Shown one piece after another: positions 9,821 to 21,832 of a DNA stretch of 64,000 nucleotides. Made by a program: the position numbers and the translations under genes. Each line of letters opens with the position of its first letter. Position 1 is the first letter of the stretch. This stretch comes from an uncultured Campylobacter sp. GTDB lineage: Bacteria > Actinomycetota > Actinomycetes > Mycobacteriales > Mycobacteriaceae. Location: contig CAMIME010000001.1 of NCBI GenBank assembly GCA_946221035.1, forward strand, positions 62,001-126,000, written 5' to 3'. The notes beneath the pieces were generated by a model. The model saw only the letters and a list, made by a program, of their open reading frames with translations, did no database searches and had not been told where the DNA came from.

Positions 9821-9898
9821 CCTTCTGGCCAAATTGAATTACGACACACTAGTGTTGTCAAAAGGCGAAAGCGACTGCTTTCCCTATTGGCCAGAAGG
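9821..9898. repeat. Perfect 12-bp inverted repeat flanking the sufR promoter
   Basis: CCTTCTGGCCAA (9821-9832) and TTGGCCAGAAGG (9887-9898) are exact reverse complements with 54 bp between them. Each arm contains the self-complementary core TGGCCA. The pair brackets the predicted sufR -10, and both arms lie upstream of mptB. The left arm precedes the probable transcription start, so this is more likely a DNA site pair than an RNA stem. Confidence 0.7.
9846..9855. promoter_or_regulatory. Candidate SufR operator over the sufR -10
   Basis: The perfect 10-bp palindrome ACACTAGTGT contains TAGTGT (9850-9855), which fits a -10 for sufR. A dyad on the promoter of an autoregulated [Fe-S] repressor is a reasonable operator candidate. 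Assignment to SufR is inference. Confidence 0.5.
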
Positions 9899-9953
9899 TT
9901 CGCTAAAAGAGATGGCCGCGAGGCGGCAGATGGTCTGCGGAAAGGGGTGCAGC

Positions 9954-10697
9954 ATGGCGGAAGTGACAGTGCGCGCCGACGGCGTCGGACGCGGGTCCAC
10001 CCGGTCCCGGGTCATGGCCGTCATGCTGAAGCACGGCCCCATTTCCGCTGCCGATGTCGGTGAGCAGCTCGGCATCTCGGCGGCCGGGGTGCGTCGGCAC
10101 CTGGACAAGTTGATTGAGGACGACTTCGCTGAAACCTGCGCGCCGCGCGTGGTGGCGGGCGAGGATGCGTCGCGGGGCCGCCCCGCGAAGCATTACCGCC
10201 TCACCCCCGCGGGCCGGGAGCAGTTCGGTGCGAACTACGACGAGCTGGCACTTGATGCCCTCAAGTTGGTGGAGCGCCTGGGAGGCCCGGAAGCGGTGCG
10301 GCTGTTCGCCCGCGATCGGGCGGAGAAGATGTTCGCATCCGCTGAGCCCAGTGAGAACACTGAGCCTAGCGAGAACACTGAAACCAGCGACCGCACCGAG
10401 GACACCATCCAGCAGGTCGTCGCGGCGTTCGAAGCCCACGGCTACCAGCCGAGCGTGCGGCGCACGAGCGCTGGGGTCCAAATTTGCCAGCACCATTGTC
10501 CCGTCGCCGCGGTCGCGGCCCAGCACCCAGAGCTGTGCGAGGCCGAGCATGACGCCATCGCACACCTGGTGGGTACCCATGTGCAGCCGCTCGCCCTGAT
10601 CTCTGACGGGCACGGCATCTGCACGACTCACATTCCCCTCGCCGCACATCACACGGCGGGAAACGATACGAAAGAAGGAGCGGCTCGACATGACTGA
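9954..10697 (+). CDS. sufR: Iron-sulfur sensing transcriptional regulator SufR
   Basis: DNA-binding repressor of the suf operon that senses Fe-S status through its own cluster. The 247-residue protein has an N-terminal winged helix ([20 protein letters not shown], about residues 30-48) and four C-terminal cysteines spaced C-x3-C-x12-C-x27-C. Between them sits an acidic stretch of three imperfect hexapeptides beginning EPSENT. ATG 9954 is chosen because AAAGGGGTG precedes it; an open frame to 9834 would cross the promoter palindrome. Its end overlaps sufB by 8 nt. Confidence 0.92.
   Translation: MAEVTVRADGVGRGSTRSRVMAVMLKHGPISAADVGEQLGISAAGVRRHLDKLIEDDFAETCAPRVVAGEDASRGRPAKHYRLTPAGREQFGANYDELALDALKLVERLGGPEAVRLFARDRAEKMFASAEPSENTEPSENTETSDRTEDTIQQVVAAFEAHGYQPSVRRTSAGVQICQHHCPVAAVAAQHPELCEAEHDAIAHLVGTHVQPLALISDGHGICTTHIPLAAHHTAGNDTKEGAARHD
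10344..10397 (+). repeat. Three 18-bp tandem units inside sufR
   Basis: Units at 10344-10361, 10362-10379 and 10380-10397 encode [12 protein letters not shown] and ETSDRT. The first two differ at two bases. They lengthen the acidic linker between the DNA-binding and cysteine-bearing parts of SufR. Confidence 0.75.
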
Positions 10698-12141
10698 AAC
10701 GCAAGCCAAGCCAGCGCCAGGTCTGGAAAGGCCGATGAACGACGACGAAATTATTCAGTCGATCGGCGCATACAACTACGGTTGGCACGACTCGGACGAA
10801 GCCGGTGCGTCCGCCCGCCGCGGCCTGAACGAAGAGGTGGTACGCGACATCTCGGCCAAGAAGGGCGAGCCGGAGTGGATGCTTAACCAGCGCCTGAAGG
10901 CCCTGGAAATCTTCGACAAGAAGCCCATGCCCACGTGGGGCGCGGACTTGTCGGACATCGACTTCGACAACATCAAGTACTACGTCCGCTCTACCGAGCA
11001 GCAGGCCGCCAGCTGGGAGGACTTGCCGGAGGACATCAAGAACACCTACGACAAGCTGGGCATCCCGGAGGCTGAGAAGCAGCGCCTGGTCGCAGGCGTC
11101 GCGGCGCAGTACGAGTCCGAGGTGGTTTACCACCAGATCCGCGAGGACCTGGAGGAGCAGGGTGTCATCTTCCTGGACACCGACTCGGCCCTGCGTGAGC
11201 ACCCGGAGCTGTTCAAGGAGTACTTCGGCTCCGTCATTCCCGCCGGTGACAACAAGTTCTCTGCGCTGAACACCGCGGTGTGGTCGGGTGGGTCCTTCAT
11301 CTACGTGCCCAAGGGCGTGCACGTCGATATCCCGCTGCAGGCCTACTTCCGCATTAACACGGAGAACATGGGCCAGTTCGAGCGCACCCTCATCATCGTG
11401 GATGAGGACGCGTACGTGCACTACGTCGAGGGCTGCACCGCGCCGATTTACAAGTCGGACTCGCTGCACTCCGCAGTGGTGGAGATCATTGTGAAGAAGG
11501 GCGGCCGCTGCCGCTACACCACCATCCAGAACTGGTCGAACAACGTCTACAACCTCGTGACCAAGCGCGCCAAGGCCGAAGAGGGCGCGACCATGGAGTG
11601 GGTCGACGGCAACATCGGCTCCAAGGTCACCATGAAGTACCCGGCAGTGTGGATGACTGGGCCGTACGCCCGCGGCGAGGTGCTCTCGGTCGCGTTCGCG
11701 GGTGAAGGCCAGTTCCAGGACACCGGCGCGAAGATGACACACATGGCCCCGCACACGTCGTCGTCGATCGTGTCCAAGTCCGTGGCGCGCGGCGGCGGCC
11801 GTGCGGCCTACCGCGGGCTGGTGCAGGTCAACGCCAACGCCCACAACTCGGTGTCCAACGTCGAGTGTGACGCGCTGCTGGTGGACAACATCTCCCGCTC
11901 CGACACCTACCCGTACAACGACATCCGCAACGACCGGGTCACCCTGGGCCACGAGGCGAAGGTGTCGAAGGTGAGCGAGGAGCAGCTGTTCTACCTCATG
12001 TCCCGCGGCATCCCCGAGGAGGAGGCGATGGCGATGATCGTGCGCGGCTTCGTTGAGCCGATTGCGAAGGAGCTGCCCATGGAGTACGCGCTCGAGCTCA
12101 ACCGTCTGATTGAGCTGCAGATGGAAGGATCGGTGGGCTAG
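10690..12141 (+). CDS. sufB: Fe-S cluster assembly scaffold subunit SufB
   Basis: Scaffold subunit of the SufBCD complex on which clusters are built. At 483 residues it has the family length. The C-terminal beta-helix core is clear, with [20 protein letters not shown] and the late block [21 protein letters not shown] typical of SufB/SufD. The cysteine in [11 protein letters not shown] is the usual assembly cysteine. No intein is present, unlike some mycobacterial SufB proteins. It starts within the end of sufR and heads the enzymatic part of the operon. Confidence 0.97.
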   Translation: MTETQAKPAPGLERPMNDDEIIQSIGAYNYGWHDSDEAGASARRGLNEEVVRDISAKKGEPEWMLNQRLKALEIFDKKPMPTWGADLSDIDFDNIKYYVRSTEQQAASWEDLPEDIKNTYDKLGIPEAEKQRLVAGVAAQYESEVVYHQIREDLEEQGVIFLDTDSALREHPELFKEYFGSVIPAGDNKFSALNTAVWSGGSFIYVPKGVHVDIPLQAYFRINTENMGQFERTLIIVDEDAYVHYVEGCTAPIYKSDSLHSAVVEIIVKKGGRCRYTTIQNWSNNVYNLVTKRAKAEEGATMEWVDGNIGSKVTMKYPAVWMTGPYARGEVLSVAFAGEGQFQDTGAKMTHMAPHTSSSIVSKSVARGGGRAAYRGLVQVNANAHNSVSNVECDALLVDNISRSDTYPYNDIRNDRVTLGHEAKVSKVSEEQLFYLMSRGIPEEEAMAMIVRGFVEPIAKELPMEYALELNRLIELQMEGSVG

Positions 12142-12144
12142 TTC

Positions 12145-13317
12145 ATGACCCAACCAGTAGAGACCGTTAAAAACGCCACGACGCACAACAACAAGGGCGA
12201 CCTGTTCTCCTCATTCAACGTGGAGGATTTCGAGGTCCCCGGCGGCCGCGACGAGGTCTGGCGCTTCGTCTCCCTGCGCCGCCTCCGCGGCCTGCACAAC
12301 GGCGAGTTCGCCCCGCAGGCTCCGGCGCAAATCCAAGTCAGCGCGCCCAGCGAGGTGGTTGTCGAGCGCATTTCGCTTGACGACGATCGCGCCCGGGCCG
12401 CCGGCGCCCCGGTCGATCGCATCGCCGCACAGGCGTGGAGCTCTTCCGAGGACGCCACGCTGATTTCGGTGCCGGCGAACGCCGAGGTCACCGAACCGAT
12501 CTTGGTCAACGTTTCCGGTGCTGGCCTCGACGCGACCACCTTCGCAACCATTGTGGTGGAGACGGGAACGAACTCGTCCGCCACTGTCATCGTGCGCTAC
12601 ACCGGCTCCGGCACCCACGCCGACAACGTCAACTGGGTGATCGGGGAGGGGTCCCGCGTGAATGCGGTGATGTACGCCGATTGGGCAAACGATGCCGTGC
12701 ACGTTGGTCAGCAGGCGATCGTCGTCAAGCGTGATGCGACGCTGCGCCACCACGTCGCTACCTTCGGTGGCGAGGTGGTGCGCATTACCCCGCGCGCATC
12801 GTTCGCCGCACCCGGCGGCGATGCCGAGCTGACGGGCGTGTACTTCGCGGACGACGGCCAGTACATCGAAAACCGTCTGCTTGTGGACCACGCGGTGCCC
12901 AACTGCCGCTCGAACGTGCTGTACAAGGGTGCGCTGCAGGGCGACAAGACCTCCAAGCTGCCTGAGGCACGCACGTGCTGGGTAGGTGACGTGCTCATCC
13001 GCGCCGAGGCAACCGGCACGGACACGTACGAGACGAACCGCAACCTCGTGCTTACGGACGGGGCGCGCGCCGACGCGATCCCGAACCTGGAGATCGAGAC
13101 CGGCGAGATCGCCGGCGCCGGTCACGCCGCGACGGTGGGCCGATTTGATGATGACCAGCTGTTCTACCTGCGCTCCCGCGGCATCCGCGAGGAAGACGCG
13201 ACGCGCCTGATCATCCGCGGCTTCTTCAACGAGGTCCTCAACCAGATCCCCGTCGAGTCGATTCGTGAGGAGCTTGTCTCCCGCGTCGCCGGCGAGCTCG
13301 AGCAGAACAACAACTAA
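12145..13317 (+). CDS. sufD: Fe-S cluster assembly protein SufD
   Basis: Partner of SufB in the SufBC2D scaffold, thought to help iron entry. The 390-residue protein carries the SufB/SufD C-terminal block (DDDQLFYLRSRGIREEDATR and following) and HAATVGRF, containing the conserved histidine. The ATG at 12145 is three bases past the sufB stop, so translation is probably coupled. Confidence 0.96.
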   Translation: MTQPVETVKNATTHNNKGDLFSSFNVEDFEVPGGRDEVWRFVSLRRLRGLHNGEFAPQAPAQIQVSAPSEVVVERISLDDDRARAAGAPVDRIAAQAWSSSEDATLISVPANAEVTEPILVNVSGAGLDATTFATIVVETGTNSSATVIVRYTGSGTHADNVNWVIGEGSRVNAVMYADWANDAVHVGQQAIVVKRDATLRHHVATFGGEVVRITPRASFAAPGGDAELTGVYFADDGQYIENRLLVDHAVPNCRSNVLYKGALQGDKTSKLPEARTCWVGDVLIRAEATGTDTYETNRNLVLTDGARADAIPNLEIETGEIAGAGHAATVGRFDDDQLFYLRSRGIREEDATRLIIRGFFNEVLNQIPVESIREELVSRVAGELEQNNN

Positions 13318-13327
13318 AGGAACATTT

Positions 13328-15782
<2,455 letters not shown>

Positions 15783-15786
15783 GTAA

Positions 15787-16167
15787 GTGACTGAACCTAC
15801 GTTTGAGAAGCAGGGTGAGCGTCCCGAGCAGACCGAGGAGCAGCTCAAGCTCATCGGGGAGGTCGAGGAGTACCTCCGCGACGTGATCGATCCGGAGCTG
15901 GGCATCAACGTGGTCGACCTCGGCCTGATCTACGACCTATGGATCGAGGAGCGCGAAGGCAAGACCTTCGCGGTGATCAACATGACGTTGACCTCGCCCG
16001 CTTGCCCACTCACTGATGTCATCGAGGAGCAGGCCCGCATCGCGGTGACTGAGAACACCGCGGTCGACGACATCGCCCTGAACTGGGTGTGGATGCCGCC
16101 GTGGGGCCCGCAGTTCATCACCGAGGAGGGCCGCGAGCAGCTGCGCGCCCTCGGGTTCGCGGTGTAA
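15787..16167 (+). CDS. sufT: SufT, MIP18/DUF59 Fe-S maturation factor
   Basis: DUF59 protein involved in maturation of Fe-S proteins and commonly the last gene of actinobacterial suf operons. The 126-residue protein contains DPELGINVVDLGLIYDL and the hallmark TLTSPACPLTDVI with its single reactive cysteine. It starts with GTG four bases past the sufU stop. No intrinsic terminator with a T-run is seen after it; 150 bp separate it from the next gene. Confidence 0.93.
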   Translation: MTEPTFEKQGERPEQTEEQLKLIGEVEEYLRDVIDPELGINVVDLGLIYDLWIEEREGKTFAVINMTLTSPACPLTDVIEEQARIAVTENTAVDDIALNWVWMPPWGPQFITEEGREQLRALGFAV

Positions 16168-16264
16168 GTCGGGTCCCAGAAGCGGCCCTGTAACGACTGA
16201 CATCGAGAAGGTCGCGAACTGGGGGAACGCAGTCCCGATCAGGGCGGATTGTCGATCGTTGCAA

Positions 16265-16286
16265 GGGACTGACCCACGTCGGTCCC
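16265..16286. promoter_or_regulatory. 9-bp stem palindrome in the ABC-F promoter region
   Basis: GGGACTGAC, loop CCAC, GTCGGTCCC: a hairpin with one T-G wobble. No T-run follows, so it is a poor terminator. It spans the expected -35 position for the -10 TAAGGT at 16305-16310 and may be an operator. Confidence 0.5.
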
Positions 16287-16304
16287 GTCCTACCTAGCCG
16301 GTTG

Positions 16305-16310
16305 TAAGGT
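16305..16310 (+). promoter_or_regulatory. ABC-F gene -10 element (leaderless)
   Basis: TAAGGT, 8 nt before the GTG at 16319. No Shine-Dalgarno sequence is present. Confidence 0.5.
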
Positions 16311-16318
16311 GGCTACCC

Positions 16319-17947
<1,629 letters not shown>

Positions 17948-17949
17948 CA

Positions 17950-19533
17950 CTAGAACGGGGGATACGGATCCTGCCCTCTTGCCCAGGGTGGCGCTTGGGC
18001 CGGTTGCCGCGGTGGCGGAGGATCAGGGGATTGTTCCGGGGGCTGGTGTGGTTTGTGGTGACGGTGTGACGCACGGGAGCGGAGCAAATTCACCGCAGAG
18101 TGTGCAGCCGCATCGGCTGTATTGAACTTGAGCCCGGGCGATCCCGGCTCCTTTAGACCAACTTTGCGCGTGGTCGGGCAGATGTCGACGTGGCTGGTGT
18201 TACCACGGTGGTCCATGTTGTCGTTGTTCATGCGGTGGTGCTGCCTGCACAGCGCCGCCAGGTTACCGATGTCGGTGTTGCCACCCCTGAGCCACGAAAC
18301 GACATGGTGAGCCTCACATTCCGTCAGTGGGGCAGTGCACCCCGCCCACGCGCATACGCCCTGGACAGCCAGCAACGTGATGCGCTGAGCAATGGATGCG
18401 GTTCGTCGGGTGCGGTAGAGGTTGAGGGGCACAGGCTCGGCACCGTCCACGGTGAGGACAAAATCGGCCGTGCCATCCATTCCGAGCCGGACGAGGTCGA
18501 ACGCGGTGACATCAATGCCCGTGTTTGTGGCGAATTTGGTTGTCGCGTCAGCGTCGGCGAGCTGATCCAACGTGCACGACACGACAACCGAAGCGCACCC
18601 GCCCTCGGTGGGTTTCTGACACTGATCGAAGTGCTCCAGGATGGCAATGAGTTGGTCGTAGCGGCGCTGCGCCGGGGTGCGGTAATCCTCCTCGCCTTCG
18701 GGGAGGTTCGAGTTTGGGACCAGGCCCTTGTCCGTCACGGCCTTGAACAGCGCCGCGTGACCCCCGGTGAAGGTGATGTCCGCGTCGACCGTCCCGTCCG
18801 AGTTTTGCTTACCGATCACCAGTTTGCGCTTGCGCATTCCTGCGTTCGGGTTCGTCGGGTCCGCGTGTTTGCGGTTCTCCGCCTCAACCCAGCGGCGCAC
18901 CATGGCCCGGAGGTCATTCACGCTGCGGTTCGGCGCCTCATCCATCGCCCTCGCCATGAGGCGGGCGTGCGCTCCCTTCGTCTCTTTGACGAGCCGGTCG
19001 AGCTCGAGACGGATAACGCGCTGCTTCTTCTCTGAGACCTGCGCCGCGGCCTTCCGCGCCCGAGCTTGGCGTTCCCGGGCCTCCTCCCGTTGCGCCTCCC
19101 GCTGGCGCTCCTCCTCCCGCTGGCGCTCATCATCATCAGACCCGAAACCGAAGAACTCGAACCCGCCGTCGGAGCCACCCTCGGAGCCATCCCCGGAGCC
19201 GTCTTTCTGGGCAGGCTCCTCGACGTCAGGCTCGCCGAAGAACGCGCGACCGCGGGCGAGACGGTCGTAGGCGTCACCCGGTTCGATCCCGAGATTCTTC
19301 TCCAAGTACGTTTTGGCCCACTTTGACCCCACAAGCCGGCCGGCGTCGTCACGCTCGGCAACGAACGCGAAGAACGCATCCAGTAGCGGTTTCGTGCGCA
19401 GCACCGCCTCGAGCTTTTCAAACGGCTCACGGACATCGTCGAAAGCGACGGTGGAGGGGTCGTCGCAAAGATCCCGCATTGCGAACAACGCGTGCGCAAT
19501 CGTGTCGACGTGACGCGCAAGATCCGTGGTCAT
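17950..19533 (-). CDS. DUF222 / HNH endonuclease-domain protein
   Basis: Member of the multicopy actinobacterial DUF222 (13E12-like) family with a C-terminal HNH nuclease motif; the biological role is unknown. In the 527-residue protein, the HNH core is CEAHHVVSWLRGGNTDIGNL followed by CRQHHRMN, with a preceding CAWAGC giving possible zinc ligands. The N-terminal region is split by a Gly/Ser/Asp-rich stretch and a highly charged Glu/Arg helix at about residues 103-165. ATG 19533 follows AAGGAGG. It is convergent with the ABC-F gene, with only 2 bp between stops. Confidence 0.85.
   Translation of the reverse strand: MTTDLARHVDTIAHALFAMRDLCDDPSTVAFDDVREPFEKLEAVLRTKPLLDAFFAFVAERDDAGRLVGSKWAKTYLEKNLGIEPGDAYDRLARGRAFFGEPDVEEPAQKDGSGDGSEGGSDGGFEFFGFGSDDDERQREEERQREAQREEARERQARARKAAAQVSEKKQRVIRLELDRLVKETKGAHARLMARAMDEAPNRSVNDLRAMVRRWVEAENRKHADPTNPNAGMRKRKLVIGKQNSDGTVDADITFTGGHAALFKAVTDKGLVPNSNLPEGEEDYRTPAQRRYDQLIAILEHFDQCQKPTEGGCASVVVSCTLDQLADADATTKFATNTGIDVTAFDLVRLGMDGTADFVLTVDGAEPVPLNLYRTRRTASIAQRITLLAVQGVCAWAGCTAPLTECEAHHVVSWLRGGNTDIGNLAALCRQHHRMNNDNMDHRGNTSHVDICPTTRKVGLKEPGSPGLKFNTADAAAHSAVNLLRSRASHRHHKPHQPPEQSPDPPPPRQPAQAPPWARGQDPYPPF
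19093..19126 (-). repeat. 16-bp direct repeat in the DUF222 linker
   Basis: CCTCCCGCTGGCGCTC occurs at 19093-19108 and 19111-19126, with a decayed copy just before. It encodes repeated Glu-Arg-Gln-Arg units of the charged helix, so the linker can expand or shrink by slippage. Confidence 0.7.
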
Positions 19534-19671
19534 GACCCCTCCTTCCGGACTTAAGTTCGAATTGGGTGTCACTCTACGAACGGTGCCGACACAAACCCGC
19601 CCTATGTCCGACATCGCGAACATAAGCAGTAAAAGTGTAATGCAAATCACACCCGTCTCACCGCACCCATC

Positions 19672-19677
19672 TACAAT
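19672..19677 (+). promoter_or_regulatory. DUF421 gene -10 element (leaderless)
   Basis: TACAAT, 7 nt before the GTG at 19685. It decides the start against longer in-frame readings that run into the upstream divergent region. Confidence 0.5.
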
Positions 19678-19684
19678 CGTCCAG

Positions 19685-20200
19685 GTGACTGAAATCTTCT
19701 ATAACGACATCCAAACCGTCCTCAGCACCGCCGCAAAGGGGATCCTGATTTATATCGCGCTGATCGCGATGCTGCGGATCACGGGAAAGCGCTCGCTATC
19801 CAAGTTCAACATCTTCGATTTCGTGATTACGATCGCGCTCGGTTCGGTGTTCGCTTCCACGCTCACAAGCTCGGACGTCAAACTTGCTCAATCGATTACC
19901 GCGATCGTCATCCTCCTCGGCGGGCAGTACATAATTTCCCAGCTCGCCCTGCACTCGGATGGCTTCGAAAACATCATCAAATCCGACCCGGCCCTGCTCT
20001 ACTCGGGCGGCAGCCTGAATCGAAGCACCATGAAGCGTGAGCGTGTGACCGAGCGCGAGGTCCTCCAAGCCGTCCGCAAAAGCGGCTCCGCCAGCCTGGA
20101 CGACGTCGAAGCGGTCATCCTCGAAACCGACGGCACGATGTCCGTCATCGCTGCCTCCGGCGGCTCCCCGAAAGCGATCTACAAACCGGTCACCAGATAG
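19685..20200 (+). CDS. DUF421 (YetF-like) membrane protein
   Basis: Small membrane protein of the DUF421/YetF family, function not established. The 171-residue protein has about three hydrophobic segments in the first 90 residues and a soluble tail. The conserved LRITGKRSLSKFNIFDFVITIALGS-type region and KSDPALLYSGG are family features. It is divergent from the DUF222 gene and convergent with an amidotransferase 21 bp away. Codon use is less GC-rich in the N-terminal half than in its neighbours. Confidence 0.8.
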   Translation: MTEIFYNDIQTVLSTAAKGILIYIALIAMLRITGKRSLSKFNIFDFVITIALGSVFASTLTSSDVKLAQSITAIVILLGGQYIISQLALHSDGFENIIKSDPALLYSGGSLNRSTMKRERVTEREVLQAVRKSGSASLDDVEAVILETDGTMSVIAASGGSPKAIYKPVTR

Positions 20201-20221
20201 GGGCCTACGCTTGCCGACGGA

Positions 20222-20956
20222 CTACCGTGCGTACCGTTTCGCAAAATTCGCCAGGATCCGGTTGTTCCACGTGAAGTCGCCAGTATAGGCCTCCGCGATG
20301 TTGGCCTCCATCACGTCTGCGCGCACGTATCCCAGGTGGGCGTAGAGGCGAAGACGCGACTCCAGGGCGGGCGCGGTGAGCTCCGGGTGGAACTGGGTGG
20401 CGTATACGTTCGACTTCACCCTGAACATCTGAATCGGGCAGGCATGGCCGGTGACGAGCACGGTCGCAGATCCCGGCACGGTCGAGACCGCCTCCTTGTG
20501 GCCTACGATGGTCTGGAACGATTTCGGAAACCCGTCGAGTAAGGGGTCTTCCAACCCCTCGGGGGTGGTGCTCACGCTGACTAGGCCCGCTTCCTCGGCG
20601 TATTCGTCGCCAAGCGTCGCCCCGATGAGCGTGCCAACCGTGCCGATGCCGTAGCAAGCGCCCATAAGCGGGAAATCGCGGTCGATGATTTCGCGTACGA
20701 GGGTGCCGATCTCGCGCTCGACTCGCAGCTGCGTCTTGGATTTCACCGTGTCTGAGTTGTTGAAGGGGCTGCCACCCAGTAAGACGCCCGAGTAGGAGTC
20801 CAGATCCACCTCCCCGAGCGGGGCTGATTCGACGCGGCGTTGCTCGATCGCGCCGTCGTCAAGCTGCATGCCCGCGGCAAAACTCGCGAGCTCTTCCGCG
20901 GCGGCTTCGTCCTCGGGACGGGTGCTCAGGAGGAGGAAAGGGCGGTTCACTGTCAC
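20222..20956 (-). CDS. Class I glutamine amidotransferase-like protein (paralog 1)
   Basis: Stand-alone GATase1-fold protein of 244 residues. The nucleophile elbow GACYGIGT carries the catalytic cysteine, and QFHPEL carries the histidine and glutamate of the triad. LLGGSPFNNSD forms the oxyanion region. GATases of this kind deaminate glutamine or hydrolyse gamma-glutamyl compounds; the acceptor is unknown. The GTG at 20956 is chosen because TACATT lies 7 nt upstream. A homolog with the same layout lies at 24923-25663. Confidence 0.8.
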   Translation of the reverse strand: MTVNRPFLLLSTRPEDEAAAEELASFAAGMQLDDGAIEQRRVESAPLGEVDLDSYSGVLLGGSPFNNSDTVKSKTQLRVEREIGTLVREIIDRDFPLMGACYGIGTVGTLIGATLGDEYAEEAGLVSVSTTPEGLEDPLLDGFPKSFQTIVGHKEAVSTVPGSATVLVTGHACPIQMFRVKSNVYATQFHPELTAPALESRLRLYAHLGYVRADVMEANIAEAYTGDFTWNNRILANFAKRYAR

Positions 20957-20986
20957 CCGCACAAATGTATCGGAGGGATTTCCGCG

Positions 20987-20992
20987 TACGAT
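20987..20992 (+). promoter_or_regulatory. -10 element of the 82-residue membrane protein gene
   Basis: TACGAT, 7 nt before the ATG at 21000. It faces away from the amidotransferase -10 (TACATT, minus strand, 20964-20969), giving a compact divergent promoter of about 30 bp. Confidence 0.5.
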
Positions 20993-20999
20993 ATTCGGC

Positions 21000-21248
21000 A
21001 TGGCTAATACAGACCTCGATCTTCTCGGTTCCCTCAAGGACGCTTGGAACGCAATGTCCTCCGATCAGCGCACTGCCGTTGGCATGCTCGGCGCACTGGA
21101 CACCGCCGGTAAGGCGATCGCGCTGTGGGATCTCGCCCGCACTGACAGCAAGAAGCTCCGCGGCCCCAAACTGATTTGGACCCCGATCATTGGTGCAGTG
21201 AACACGTTCGGTTGGCTCGCCTACTTCACAGTGGGCAAGAAGCGCTAA
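21000..21248 (+). CDS. Small PLDc_N-like membrane protein
   Basis: 82-residue protein resembling the phospholipase D N-terminal transmembrane module found in small actinobacterial proteins: ALWDLARTDSKKLRGPKLIW followed by a second helix, NTFGWLAYFTVGKKR. There is no enzymatic domain. It is convergent with the following gene, sharing CTAA between stops. Function unknown. Confidence 0.75.
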   Translation: MANTDLDLLGSLKDAWNAMSSDQRTAVGMLGALDTAGKAIALWDLARTDSKKLRGPKLIWTPIIGAVNTFGWLAYFTVGKKR

Positions 21249-21832
21249 CACCCGGCCTCGCCGGCGTAGAACCGTACCCGTGTCACGGGTTCAGTTTGAG
21301 CCTTCTGCCAGGGGTAGCGGTCGGGTGCGGCCTCAATCTCCACGGCCAGCTCCAACGTAATGTCTGTCCCTGCCGGCCCGCCGACGGTGAGCACACCATC
21401 CGCCACCTCCACGTCGGAGATGAATGTGCGCTCTTGCCGGCGCGCACGCACCGTCGAAGCTGGCACCGCTGCGAACATCTTTCTGCCGCGGCGCAGCACC
21501 GTCTCATCGTCGGTTATGTAGCTGGGACGCACGCGTTCGCTGGCGGTGAGCCCCCAAATGAACACCACCGCCCAGATGGACAGCAGCAGCGCCACTATCC
21601 GAAGCGCACCTGGCGGTAGAAGTAGGTGCAGCACTACCATCTCGACGACCAGCACGACGGTGAACATCGCCATCATCTGCAGCCGACCCGGCGGGTGGGG
21701 CAGCGCCACCGCGCCCACTGGGATCAGCTGCTCGCCGTGAATCCACCGCCATAGGTCGCGGTATAGCCCGAGCTCGTAGCGTCCCATCCGGTACGCGGGG
21801 TGGCGCTGGGCGAAGCGCCAAACCCTATTCAT
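21245..21832 (-). CDS. Membrane protein with PH-like cytoplasmic domain, MerR-linked
   Basis: 195 residues with two hydrophobic segments (about residues 52-90), then a soluble region: ITDDETVLRRGRKMFAAVP and alternating strands that look like a bacterial PH domain. I do not recognise a named family. The ATG at 21832 overlaps the end of the MerR gene by 8 nt, so the two are translated as a pair and this protein is the likely companion of that regulator. A TTG at 21853 is possible. Confidence 0.7.
   Translation of the reverse strand: MNRVWRFAQRHPAYRMGRYELGLYRDLWRWIHGEQLIPVGAVALPHPPGRLQMMAMFTVVLVVEMVVLHLLLPPGALRIVALLLSIWAVVFIWGLTASERVRPSYITDDETVLRRGRKMFAAVPASTVRARRQERTFISDVEVADGVLTVGGPAGTDITLELAVEIEAAPDRYPWQKAQTEPVTRVRFYAGEAGC

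Noticed and set aside
10366..12186. 606-codon antisense frame across sufR, sufB and sufD
   Set aside because: Covers parts of three well-recognised genes; no recognisable protein.
16200..16318. Intrinsic terminator after sufT
   Set aside because: The hairpin at 16265-16286 lacks a following T-run and overlaps the next promoter.
20222..20956. PdxT identity for the first amidotransferase
   Set aside because: Longer than PdxT and lacking its typical N-terminal and glycine-rich motifs.
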